Source: Egibacteraceae bacterium (GTDB lineage Bacteria; Actinomycetota; Nitriliruptoria; Euzebyales; Egibacteraceae). Taken from it: a stretch of 64,000 nt of DNA. The DNA is taken from the NCBI GenBank assembly GCA_030446775.1, contig JAUJMQ010000003.1:1-64000 (forward strand), read 5' to 3'. The notes below the pieces were generated by a model. That model was not told the DNA's origin and searched no databases. It worked only from the letters and a program-made list of their open reading frames with translations. This document shows positions 40,030-48,966 of the stretch, piece after piece. How positions within the stretch are numbered: the stretch's first letter is position 1; each line of letters starts with the position of its first letter. The position numbers were made by a program, and so were the translations under genes.

Positions 40030-42282
40030 ATGCGCCTGATGTCCGTTCGCCATCGCCGTGTGGTGGCCGTCGTCGTCGCGCTCGGATTCACCGGGCTGGC
40101 AGTCTCCGCGGCGACGGCGGGGCCACCCCCCGCAGCGCCGCATCCGGTCGATCGGAGCGCGCCGCCACCGGGGGCGGCGGGCACCGACCCCATCGTCGAC
40201 ACCGACGTCCCGGGCCCCACCGTCGAGACGCTCACGGGCACCGTCGGCGGCGACGCCGGCGGTGCGACCAGTCACCCGGTCGTGGTCGACGAGCCGGCGC
40301 TGCTCCGCCTGACGCTGCACCGCGTCGACCCGGCATCCGAGCCGGCATCCGAGGTCGTGCTGTCCCTGGACGACCCGACCGGCACGACCGTCGCTCGCAC
40401 CCCCGGCCGCATGCCGACGGGCGTGCTGCTGGTCGAAGCCGCCACGCCCGGGACATGGCACGCCGGGTTGCGCGCCGCCGCCGGCGCGACGGGCTACACG
40501 CTCACCGTCGAGCGGTTCACCCTGCCGACGTTCGCCACGCGGGCGACGGTGATGCGGGGCGAGGTCGGCCCGGGTTCACGGTCGGCGGTGCACCCGCTGC
40601 CCGTCGCGGCCGGCTCCCGGCTCAAGGTCGTCCTGCGCTGGCCGGACCGCACCGCCGACCTCGACCTCGCAGTCCGGGGTCCGGCCGGCACGCGTGGCGG
40701 GCAGGCGAGGTCGGCGCTGCTGCGACCCGAGGTCGCCGTCGTCGACGCGCTGGGCGGGGGAACGTGGGCCTTCACCGTCCGCGCCCGCCGGGGGTCGAGC
40801 GCGTACACCTTGCGCGTCACCGTGGCCGACCAGCCCGCGGGACTGCTCGCGGCCGACGTGGCGGCGAGCTCGGGCATCGACACCACCCCCACACTGTCGT
40901 GGCGACCGTCGGTGGCCGACGTGGACGCCGACGGGCGCGACGATCTGCTGTTCAACCGCCACTGGGAGGCGCCGGCGACGCTGTACCGCAACACAGACGC
41001 CGGGTTCGTCCGCGACGCCGCCGGCAGCTTTTCGACCAGCGACCGGCACGACTGCGCCTGGGGCGACGTCGACCGGGACGGCGACCTCGACGTGTACTGC
41101 ACCGTCGGCGCGAACCTCGGCGACGTGGTCAAGCGCAACGAGCTGTGGCTGCAGCAGCCCGACGGCACCTTCGCCGACGCCGCCGAGGCGTGGGGCGTCA
41201 CCGACCCGCTGGGCCGCGGCCGCGCCGCGGTGCTGTTCGACGTCGACAACGACGGATGGCTCGACCTGTTCGTCGGCAACTCGTTCCCCCGCAACGACGG
41301 GCAGCCCAGCTCCAACCGGCTGTGGCGCAACGACGGCGGCCGGCAGCTCGTGCCCGCGCCGGAGCTCGGGGTGGACACCGAAGTCGGTGGCCGCTGTGCG
41401 CAGGCCGGCGACTACGACCGCGACGGGTGGACCGACCTGCTGCTGTGCGGTCAGGAGCACCTCGTGCTGCTGCGCAACGACGCCGGCCGCGGCTTCGTCG
41501 ATGTCACGGCCGAGGTGGGGCTGGTGGCCTGGGCGGCCGACGCGGTTCTGGCCGACGTCAACGGCGACGGCCGGCTCGACGTCGTCGACGTCACCCCCGC
41601 CGCGCTGCGGGAGCGGCTCAACCGCGCCGGCCGGTACGGCCGGGTCACCGTCGTGCGTGCGCTGACCGGCGGGGCAGGGCTCGCCGTCGGCGACGCCAGC
41701 GGCGACGGCCGGCCCGACCTGTTCGTGGTCCAGGCGGACCCCGCCGCGCCCGACATGCTGCTCATCAACGACGGGAGCGGTCGTCGCTGGACCGACGTCC
41801 CGTTGCCGGCCGCGCCCGGCGGCCTGGGGGAGGCCGCCGCCGCGCTCGACGCCGACGCCGACGGGTTGGACGATTTCGTGGTCACCAACGGCGCGGAGCG
41901 CGTCCGCGGGGTCACACAGCTGCTGACCATGTTCGGGGTGCCGCAGGACCCGGCCGTCCGCGCCACCGACGACAGCGCGACGCTGCGGGCCGACCGGCTG
42001 CTGCCCGTGCGGGTCCTGGACAACGACTCGCCCGGTTTCGTGCCGGCGCTCGTCGCCGTGCTCGACGCCCCCGCATCGGGCACGGCCGCCGTCCAGCCCA
42101 ACGGGGCCATCGCCTACGAGCCGGCGGAGGGCTGGTCGGGCAGCGACCGCCTCGTCTACTCGGCGTGCGACCGGGCGGGCGCCTGCGACACCGCCACGGT
42201 CGCGGTCACCGTCGAGCCGTCCCCGGCGGAGCCCCCGCCGCCGCAGCCGCCCGAACCGCCGGAACCGCCGCCGGCTCCGTAG
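40030..42282 (+). CDS. Secreted FG-GAP/VCBS-repeat protein with Ig-like domain and proline-rich tail
   Basis: Signal peptide RRVVAVVVALGFTGLAVSAATAG; repeated DxDxDG motifs (DVDADGRDD, DVDRDGDLD, DVDNDGWLD, DYDRDGWTD, DVNGDGRLD, DASGDGRPD, DADADGLDD); tail PPPPQPPEPPEPPPAP. Confidence 0.9.
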   Translation: MRLMSVRHRRVVAVVVALGFTGLAVSAATAGPPPAAPHPVDRSAPPPGAAGTDPIVDTDVPGPTVETLTGTVGGDAGGATSHPVVVDEPALLRLTLHRVDPASEPASEVVLSLDDPTGTTVARTPGRMPTGVLLVEAATPGTWHAGLRAAAGATGYTLTVERFTLPTFATRATVMRGEVGPGSRSAVHPLPVAAGSRLKVVLRWPDRTADLDLAVRGPAGTRGGQARSALLRPEVAVVDALGGGTWAFTVRARRGSSAYTLRVTVADQPAGLLAADVAASSGIDTTPTLSWRPSVADVDADGRDDLLFNRHWEAPATLYRNTDAGFVRDAAGSFSTSDRHDCAWGDVDRDGDLDVYCTVGANLGDVVKRNELWLQQPDGTFADAAEAWGVTDPLGRGRAAVLFDVDNDGWLDLFVGNSFPRNDGQPSSNRLWRNDGGRQLVPAPELGVDTEVGGRCAQAGDYDRDGWTDLLLCGQEHLVLLRNDAGRGFVDVTAEVGLVAWAADAVLADVNGDGRLDVVDVTPAALRERLNRAGRYGRVTVVRALTGGAGLAVGDASGDGRPDLFVVQADPAAPDMLLINDGSGRRWTDVPLPAAPGGLGEAAAALDADADGLDDFVVTNGAERVRGVTQLLTMFGVPQDPAVRATDDSATLRADRLLPVRVLDNDSPGFVPALVAVLDAPASGTAAVQPNGAIAYEPAEGWSGSDRLVYSACDRAGACDTATVAVTVEPSPAEPPPPQPPEPPEPPPAP

Positions 42283-42289
42283 CCGGGCG

Positions 42290-42376
42290 CTACAGCCAGC
42301 CGAGCAGGGCGGCGACGAGGAGCAGGAACGACCAGATCGTCAGGGCGAGCAGGACGCGCAGCCACAGCCGCTTCAC
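42290..42376 (-). CDS. 28-aa single-TM mini-protein
   Basis: GTG start; VKRLWLRVLLALTIWSFLLLVAALLGWL*, immediately downstream of the Nramp-like gene (13-nt gap). Confidence 0.6.
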   Translation of the reverse strand: MKRLWLRVLLALTIWSFLLLVAALLGWL

Positions 42377-42389
42377 CGCGGCGCCCCCG

Positions 42390-43856
42390 CTACTCGCCGG
42401 TGAACAGCCGCTTGCCCTGGTCGATGATGACGATGATCGAGAAGAAGCCGAAGAACAGCACCGACCAGCCCATCGCTCCCAGGCGGAAGCCGCGCAGCTT
42501 GATCGCCTTCGGCAGGGTGAAGTGGTTGAGCTGGATGAGCAGCATCGAGTAGATGAACATCACGACGCCGTTGATGGCCGAGGCGATGACGAGCAGGACG
42601 ATCGGCTGGGTGACACCCGACAGCAGGATGACCGACCCGAACAGGATCTCCAGCCAGATCACCGCGAAGTAGATCTTGCTCTCGGTCCAGGTGGCGTTGT
42701 CGCGCAGCGGCCCGACCTTGAGCACGTCGGCGGTGAGGCGTCCCACGTGGTCGAGCACGCCGAGGTTGGTCGACAGCAGCACGACCACGCCGGTGAGCCA
42801 GAAGAACGTCCCGAACCACGGCGCGACGATGTCCTTGAGCGCCTCGCCCTCCAGGCGGATGAAGTCGAAGTTGTTCTCGACGTTCTGCCCGCCGATGGTC
42901 GAGTAGGTCAGCAGCGACAGCAGGATGATCGACAGCGCTCCGATGACGCCGAACGTCCAGAAGTGCTCGGCGTTGGCGACCTTCCACCAGCCCCGCCAGC
43001 GCGACAGGTTCTCCTCGTCCTGGGGGAAGAAGTACCCGGTGGACGCGGCCGCCTCCTCGTGCCCGGTGAGCGGGGAGACGATCTTGGGGATGTAGGTGCC
43101 CATCGCCAGGCCCTTGTCGCGGATCCAGTTGCTCTGCACCAGGTTGAGCGTGCCCCCCGCGCCGGCGAAGGCCAGCGCTCCCAGCAGCGTCGCGACGGGG
43201 ATGCCCGAGGGAATCCGGCCCACGTTGGCGAACCCGCTGCCCAGGTCCGCCCATGCCTGTCCCGTGATGCCGAGGAAGACCGCGGCGACGAGGAAGACCA
43301 GGATGATCGCGACGAGGACGAACTGGATCTTCTCCACGGCCTGGTACACGACGGGCGAGGCGGTCAGCGCGATGCCGATGGCAACCAGCGCTGCGATGGT
43401 CATCGCCGGCACGGCGGCGTCGCTGACGCCCAGCACGAACGTCAGCGCCGTCGAGGCGCCCGTGGCCCAGCCCGGCCAGCCCCACGCGAAGATCGCCATG
43501 ACCATCATGACGAAGCCCCAGCCCTTCCACAGGCGGGTGAAGCCGGTGACGGCCGTCTCGCCCGTGGCGAGGGTGTAGCGCTCGATCTCCATGTTGATGA
43601 AGAACTGCGTCGCGACGCCGAGCACGGCCATCCACATCGCCACGAGACCGACCTGCGAGGCGATGAACGGCCACAGCACGTACTCGCCCGAGCCGATGGA
43701 GGCGGCCAGGATGATGACGCTGGGCCCCAGGACCCTGCCCAGCGGCAGCGGCGCGGGCATGTCCCGGTAGGGCACACCGGGCAGGTTGCGGTCGGGGATC
43801 TCGGGCGCGAGCCCGCCCCGCGGTCCGGGCCCGGAGCGGTCGACGACCTCGGCCAT
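42390..43856 (-). CDS. Nramp-superfamily transporter lacking canonical metal-binding motifs
   Basis: Multipass Nramp-like protein; TM1 region ILAASIGSGEYVLWPFIASQVG, TM6 region GALAFAGAGGTLNLVQSNWIRDKGLAMGTYIP. Confidence 0.85.
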   Translation of the reverse strand: MAEVVDRSGPGPRGGLAPEIPDRNLPGVPYRDMPAPLPLGRVLGPSVIILAASIGSGEYVLWPFIASQVGLVAMWMAVLGVATQFFINMEIERYTLATGETAVTGFTRLWKGWGFVMMVMAIFAWGWPGWATGASTALTFVLGVSDAAVPAMTIAALVAIGIALTASPVVYQAVEKIQFVLVAIILVFLVAAVFLGITGQAWADLGSGFANVGRIPSGIPVATLLGALAFAGAGGTLNLVQSNWIRDKGLAMGTYIPKIVSPLTGHEEAAASTGYFFPQDEENLSRWRGWWKVANAEHFWTFGVIGALSIILLSLLTYSTIGGQNVENNFDFIRLEGEALKDIVAPWFGTFFWLTGVVVLLSTNLGVLDHVGRLTADVLKVGPLRDNATWTESKIYFAVIWLEILFGSVILLSGVTQPIVLLVIASAINGVVMFIYSMLLIQLNHFTLPKAIKLRGFRLGAMGWSVLFFGFFSIIVIIDQGKRLFTGE

Positions 43857-43882
43857 GCTGCGTCCCTCCTGTTTCTCGGATG

Positions 43883-43915
43883 GTGGAACGATACGACCGT
43901 GCAGTGGAACGCTAC
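43883..43915 (-). promoter_or_regulatory. Two direct repeats GTGGAACGMTAC, 21-bp spacing (putative IclR-family sites)
   Basis: GTGGAACGATAC (43883..43894) and GTGGAACGCTAC (43904..43915) in the 5' region of the Nramp-like gene. Confidence 0.55.
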
Positions 43916-43934
43916 GCCCGACCTCGCAGGAGAA

Positions 43935-44735
43935 TCAAGGATGTCGGTCCCCGCGCCGGGCCGGGTCACCGGCCGAGAGCAGCGCGGCGGACGCGTCGGC
44001 CGACACCCGCAGCATCCGCGGCAGGATCCGCTGCCGGCGGCCGGGCCCCAGGCGGCTCGTAGGCCCCGACACCGACATCGCGGCGGGCGCGTCGTCGGGC
44101 CCGAACACCGGCACCGCGATGCAGCACACGCCCTCCTCTTCCTCCTCGTCGTCGACGGCGTAGCCACGCCTCGCGACCTGCTCGAGCTCGCGGTACAGCC
44201 GCCCGGCGTCGGTGATGGTGCGCCCGGTCCGGCCGGGCAGGCCGTTGCGTGCGATCACGGCACCGGTGACCTCGCGCGGGCGGAACGCGAGCAGCACCTT
44301 GCCCACCGCGGTCGTGTGGGGTAGCAACCGGTTGCCGACCTCGGTGAACATCCGCACCTTGTGGCGGGACGGCACCTGCGCCACGTAGACGACGTGGCTG
44401 TCCTCGAGCACGGCGAGGTTGGCGGTCTCGCCCGACAGCTCCATGAGCTCGACGAGCCACGGGCGCATCCAGGTGCCGAAGCGCCGGCCGGCGCTGCCGC
44501 CGAGGCGGACCAGTCGCGACCCGAGGCTGTAGCGGCGGGTCACGGGGTCCTGGTGGGCGTAGCCGCGCGACAGCAGGGTGGCCAGCAGCCGGTGGATCGT
44601 CGCACCGGGCAGCCCGGTGGCCTCGGTCAGCTCGGTGACGCCCATCTCGTCGGGCGCGGCGGCGAGCACCTCGAGCAGGTCCAGGGCGCGCTCGACCGAC
44701 TGCACCGCACCGCCGCCGCGCCGTCCGTCCGCCAC
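43935..44735 (-). CDS. IclR-family transcriptional regulator
   Basis: VQSVERALDLLEVLAAAPDEMGVTELTEATGLPGATIHRLLATLLSRGYAHQDPVTRRYSLGSRLVRLG. Confidence 0.95.
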   Translation of the reverse strand: MADGRRGGGAVQSVERALDLLEVLAAAPDEMGVTELTEATGLPGATIHRLLATLLSRGYAHQDPVTRRYSLGSRLVRLGGSAGRRFGTWMRPWLVELMELSGETANLAVLEDSHVVYVAQVPSRHKVRMFTEVGNRLLPHTTAVGKVLLAFRPREVTGAVIARNGLPGRTGRTITDAGRLYRELEQVARRGYAVDDEEEEEGVCCIAVPVFGPDDAPAAMSVSGPTSRLGPGRRQRILPRMLRVSADASAALLSAGDPARRGDRHP

Positions 44736-44758
44736 TGCGCCTCCTGTCCGCCACGCCG

Positions 44759-44787
44759 TTGCCGTCGCCGCAAGGCACCGCTAGGGT
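44759..44787 (+). promoter_or_regulatory. Putative sigma70-type promoter of the glcD-like operon
   Basis: TTGCCG-17 bp-TAGGGT upstream of the glcD-like GTG at 44843. Confidence 0.5.
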
Positions 44788-44810
44788 GCGTCTCCGCAGC
44801 GAGCAGCCTA

Positions 44811-44825
44811 TTCCACATGGTGGAA
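44811..44825 (+). promoter_or_regulatory. Putative IclR operator, palindrome TTCCAC-ATG-GTGGAA
   Basis: Perfect 6-bp inverted arms, 17 bp upstream of the glcD-like start and downstream of the predicted promoter; shares the half site with 43883..43915. Confidence 0.6.
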
Positions 44826-44842
44826 GCGATGCGGGGAGACCG

Positions 44843-46297
44843 GTGACGCTCGACCTCGTGCGACGGGAGGTCGCCGCCGCCCTGCCGGACGACTGCCTGG
44901 TCACCCGGCCGGCGCAGCTGCGGACCTACGAATGCGACGGGCTGACCGGCTACCGCGTCGCACCGGGCCTCGTGGTGCTGCCGACGACGACAGCCCAGGT
45001 CGCGGCCGTGGTCCGGGCGTGCGCCCGCCACGGCGTCCCGTTCGTCGCCCGCGGCGCCGGCAGCGGGCTGTCCGGGGGTGCGCTGCCCGTCGCCGAGGGC
45101 GTCCTCATAGGGCTGTCGCGGATGCGGCGGATCGTCTCCGTGGACCTGGTCAACCAGCGGATGGTCGTCGAGCCGGGCGTGACGAACGCCGAGATCTCCA
45201 AGGCCGTGGCGGCGCACGGCCTGTACTACGCACCCGACCCCTCCAGCCAGATCGTGTGCACGATCGGGGGCAACGTCGCGGAGAACTCCGGCGGTGCGCA
45301 CTGCCTGAAGTACGGGTTCACCACCCACCACGTTCTCGGCCTGGAGGTGGTCACCCCGGGTGGCGACGTCGTGCAGCTGGGCGGTGACGGCGTGGACGTC
45401 CCGGGCTACGACCTGCGCGGCGTGTTCGTCGGCGCGGAGGGCACCGTCGGCATCGCGACGAAGGTCACGGTCCGGTTGCTGCGCGTCCCCGAGGCGGTGC
45501 GCACCCTCGTCGCGGACTTCTCCGATCCCGCCACCGCCGGGGACGCGGTCAGCGCCATCATCGCCGACGGCATCGTGCCCGCTGCGGTCGAGATGCTCGA
45601 CACCCTCGCGATCGAGGCCTGCGAGGCCGCCACCGGCGCCGGCTACTCGACCGACACCGGCGCCGCGCTCGTCGTCGAGCTCGACGGGCCGGACGCGGAG
45701 GTGGCGGCCGAGTTCGAGGCCGTCGAGCGCATCTGCCGCGACACCGGCGCGACGAGGATCCGCATCGCCGGCGACGCCGCCGAGCGGGCGCTCATCTGGA
45801 AGGGGCGCAAGGCGGCGTTCGCGGCCATGGGCAGGCTGTCGCCCGACTACTTCGTCCAGGACGGCGTCATCCCCCGCCAGCGACTCGGCGAGGCGCTCGC
45901 GCGGATCGCCGAGATGGCGTCGGCCGAGGGGCTGCGCGTCGCCAACGTCTTCCACGCCGGCGACGGCAACCTCCACCCGCTGGTGCTGTACGACGCCGCC
46001 CGGCAGGGCGAGGCCGACCGCGCCGAGCAGCTCGCGACCGCGATCGTCGTGCTGTGCGTGGAGATGGGCGGCTCGATCACCGGTGAGCACGGCGTCGGGA
46101 CAGACAAGGCCTGCTCGATGCCCAAGATGTTCTCCGAGGGCGAGCTGGCGGTGATGGCGCGGGTGCGCGCGGCGTTCGACCCGGACGGCATCGCCAACCC
46201 CGGCAAGGTGTTCCCGACCCCGCGGCTGTGCGGGGAGCGACCGGGGCCGTACCGCCCCCACCCGCTCGAGGCGGCGGGCCTGGTGGAGCGACTGTGA
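44843..46297 (+). CDS. FAD-linked oxidase, glycolate oxidase subunit GlcD-like
   Basis: VPFVARGAGSGLSGGALPVAEGVLIGLSRMRRI; TIGGNVAENSGGAHCLKYG; GSITGEHGVGTDKA. Confidence 0.94.
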   Translation: MTLDLVRREVAAALPDDCLVTRPAQLRTYECDGLTGYRVAPGLVVLPTTTAQVAAVVRACARHGVPFVARGAGSGLSGGALPVAEGVLIGLSRMRRIVSVDLVNQRMVVEPGVTNAEISKAVAAHGLYYAPDPSSQIVCTIGGNVAENSGGAHCLKYGFTTHHVLGLEVVTPGGDVVQLGGDGVDVPGYDLRGVFVGAEGTVGIATKVTVRLLRVPEAVRTLVADFSDPATAGDAVSAIIADGIVPAAVEMLDTLAIEACEAATGAGYSTDTGAALVVELDGPDAEVAAEFEAVERICRDTGATRIRIAGDAAERALIWKGRKAAFAAMGRLSPDYFVQDGVIPRQRLGEALARIAEMASAEGLRVANVFHAGDGNLHPLVLYDAARQGEADRAEQLATAIVVLCVEMGGSITGEHGVGTDKACSMPKMFSEGELAVMARVRAAFDPDGIANPGKVFPTPRLCGERPGPYRPHPLEAAGLVERL

Positions 46298-46350
46298 CCT
46301 CGCGCGACATGGCCGGCGGGCAGACCGCGGCGCCGGTGCAGCCGCTGTGA
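46294..46350 (+). CDS. 18-codon mini-ORF from tandem duplication of the glcE-like start
   Basis: MTSRDMAGGQTAAPVQPL* vs glcE-like N-terminus MTSPAVTGAQTSAPVPTL; GTGA overlaps at both ends; 53-bp period. Confidence 0.5.
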   Translation: MTSRDMAGGQTAAPVQPL

Positions 46351-47567
46351 CCTCGCCGGCCGTGACGGGCGCGCAGACGTCGGCGCCGGTGCCGACCCTG
46401 CGCCCGGCCGACCTCGGGGAGGCCCGCGACGCCGTGCGCGACACCCCCGGGGCGCTGCTGTTCGCCGGCGGCGGTACCAAGTCGCAGTGGGGCGCGCGCC
46501 CGGAGCGGGTCGACGCGGTCGTGTCGACGGCCGGGCTCGACGCGCTGGTCGACCACAGCGCCGGCGACATGGTCGCCGTCGTGGGTGCCGGCCTGCCGCT
46601 CGCGCGGCTGCAGGCGTCGCTCGCCGGCGCCGGGCAGTGGCTGGCGCTGGACCCTCCGCACACCCCCGACGGGGCCACGCTCGGCGGCCTGTTCGCCGCG
46701 AACGACGCCGGGCCCCGGCGGCAGCGCTACGGCAGCCTGCGCGACCTCGTCATCGGCGTGACCGTGGTGCTGGCCGACGGGTCGGTCGGCAGGGGCGGCG
46801 GCCGGGTCGTCAAGAACGTCGCCGGCTTCGACCTCATGCGGCTGCTGTGCGGCTCGCTGGGAACCCTCGGGTTGGTGACGGAGCTCGTCGTGCGGCTGCA
46901 CCCGCTGCCGGAGAGCGGCGCGACCCTGCGGCTGCCCGCCGACCCCCTCACCGCGACGGCGCTGACGACCGCGCTGCTGGCCTCCACCGCCGTCCCAAGC
47001 GCCATGGAGGCCGGCGAAGGGGCGCTGTGGGTCCGCATCGAGGGACGCCAGGCGGGCGTCGGTGCCCAGACCGAGACGGTGCACCGGCTCGCCCGCGACC
47101 TCGGCGTCGACGGCGTCGAGGAGCTCACCGGCGACGACGAGGCGCGCGCCTGGGAGCGGCTGACCGCGGCGCACGGCGGCGGCGCACAGACGACGACGGC
47201 CCGGGCCGCGACGCTGCCTGACCGTCTCGCCGGCGTCGCCCGGGCGTTGGAGCAGGCTGCCGGCGCGGTCCCGGACGTCCAGGCCGAGCTCGTCAGCTCG
47301 GCCGGGATCGGCCTGCACACCGCCCGCCTGCGCGGCGGCGACCCGGCCGGGCATGCCGCTGTGGTCGCCGGCTGGCGCCGCGGGGTGGCGGCGCTCGGCG
47401 GCACCGTCGTCCTGCGCGACCGTGTGGACGGCGTCGACGCCTCGGTCGACCCGTGGCTGGACCCGGGCGTCGCGCCACCGTCGGCGCTGCCGCTCATGCG
47501 CCGGATGAAACACGCCCTCGACCCGCAGCGGCGCTGCGCGCCGGGACGCTTCCTGGGAGGACTGTGA
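46347..47567 (+). CDS. FAD-binding protein, GlcE-like
   Basis: LLFAGGGTKSQWGARPERVDAVVSTAGLDALVDHSAGDMVAVVGAGLPLARLQASLAGAGQWLALDPP. Confidence 0.92.
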   Translation: MTSPAVTGAQTSAPVPTLRPADLGEARDAVRDTPGALLFAGGGTKSQWGARPERVDAVVSTAGLDALVDHSAGDMVAVVGAGLPLARLQASLAGAGQWLALDPPHTPDGATLGGLFAANDAGPRRQRYGSLRDLVIGVTVVLADGSVGRGGGRVVKNVAGFDLMRLLCGSLGTLGLVTELVVRLHPLPESGATLRLPADPLTATALTTALLASTAVPSAMEAGEGALWVRIEGRQAGVGAQTETVHRLARDLGVDGVEELTGDDEARAWERLTAAHGGGAQTTTARAATLPDRLAGVARALEQAAGAVPDVQAELVSSAGIGLHTARLRGGDPAGHAAVVAGWRRGVAALGGTVVLRDRVDGVDASVDPWLDPGVAPPSALPLMRRMKHALDPQRRCAPGRFLGGL

Positions 47568-47568
47568 C

Positions 47569-48966
47569 GTGACGACGACGAGCGCGGGCGACGGCCTGCC
47601 ACCCGGACAGCCGGGGGTCGGCGACCCCGGGACCGTCGTCACCGGTGTCGACGTCGCGGCCGGGGCCGGCGCCTTCGACGCGTTCCACCCACCCTCGGCC
47701 GACCGCATCGACGACTGCGTGCACTGCGGCTTCTGCCTGCCCACCTGCCCGACCTACGCGCTGTGGGGCGAGGAGATGGACAGCCCCCGCGGTCGCATCT
47801 ACCTGATGCGCATGGGGCTGGAGGGCGACGTCGCGATGGACGACACGTTCGTCACCCACTTCGACCGGTGCCTGGGCTGCATGGCGTGCCTGACCGCCTG
47901 CCCGTCGGGGGTCCGCTACGACGAGCTCATCGAGGCGACGCGCGCCCAGATCGAGCGCAACTACGAGCGCCGCGCCGACGACCGGTGGTTCCGCGCCGCG
48001 ATCTTCGCGCTGTTCCCCCACCCCTCCCGGCTGCGGGCCGCGGCGGTCGGCGGGTGGCTGTACCAGCGGCTGCACGGCGACACGGTCGTCGGCTTCCTGG
48101 GCCTGGACGCGTGGCTGCCGCCCCGCGCCCGGGCGCTGCAGTCGCTGCTGCCCGACATCTCGCTGCGGGACCTGCGCCGGCGCACCCCGGCGCGCACCCC
48201 CGCCACCGGCGAGAAGCGACTGACCGTGGGGCTGCTCACCGGCTGCGTGCAGTCCGTGTTCTTCACGCGCGTCAACGACGCGACCGTGCGGGTCCTGGCC
48301 GCCGAGGGGTGCGAGGTCGTCGCGCCGCCGGAGCAGCGCTGCTGCGGGGCGCTCGGCGTGCACGCCGGTCGGGAAGCCTCCGCCGCCGACCTCGCGCGCG
48401 CCGCGGTCGACACGTTCACCGCCGCCGGCGTCGACATCGTGGTCACGAACGCCGCCGGCTGCGGCTCGACGATGAAGGAGTACGGGCACCTGCTGCGCGA
48501 CGACCCGGCCTACGCCGAGCGTGCGGCCGCGCTCGCGGCGAAGGTCCGCGACGTCACCGAGGTGCTCGACAGCCTCGAGCCGCGCGCACCCCGCCACCCG
48601 ATTCCCGCGACGGTCGCCTACCACGACGCCTGCCACCTGGCCCACGCCCAGGGGGTCCGCGCGGAACCCCGCCGCGTGCTGCGGTCGATTCCCGGCCTGC
48701 AGGTGGCCGAGGTCGCCGAGCCGGAGCTGTGCTGCGGGTCGGCGGGGATCTACAACCTCGTCGAGCCGGACGCCGCCGAGGCTTTGGGACGGCGCAAGGC
48801 GGCGAACATCGCCGCGACCGGCGCCGCCGCGGTCGCGACGGGGAACCCCGGTTGCCTGCTGCAGCTGCGGCGCTACCTCGACCTGCCGATGCTGCACCCC
48901 GTCGAGCTGCTCGACGCCTCCCAGCGCGGCGTCGACCCGCTGCCCGTAGTCAAGGAGCCGCCGTGA
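47569..48966 (+). CDS. (4Fe-4S)/heterodisulfide-reductase-domain protein, GlcF-like
   Basis: CVHCGFCLPTCPTY and CLGCMACLTACPSG ferredoxin motifs; CCG-type motifs RCCGALGVHAG, LCCGSAGIYN. Confidence 0.94.
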   Translation: MTTTSAGDGLPPGQPGVGDPGTVVTGVDVAAGAGAFDAFHPPSADRIDDCVHCGFCLPTCPTYALWGEEMDSPRGRIYLMRMGLEGDVAMDDTFVTHFDRCLGCMACLTACPSGVRYDELIEATRAQIERNYERRADDRWFRAAIFALFPHPSRLRAAAVGGWLYQRLHGDTVVGFLGLDAWLPPRARALQSLLPDISLRDLRRRTPARTPATGEKRLTVGLLTGCVQSVFFTRVNDATVRVLAAEGCEVVAPPEQRCCGALGVHAGREASAADLARAAVDTFTAAGVDIVVTNAAGCGSTMKEYGHLLRDDPAYAERAAALAAKVRDVTEVLDSLEPRAPRHPIPATVAYHDACHLAHAQGVRAEPRRVLRSIPGLQVAEVAEPELCCGSAGIYNLVEPDAAEALGRRKAANIAATGAAAVATGNPGCLLQLRRYLDLPMLHPVELLDASQRGVDPLPVVKEPP

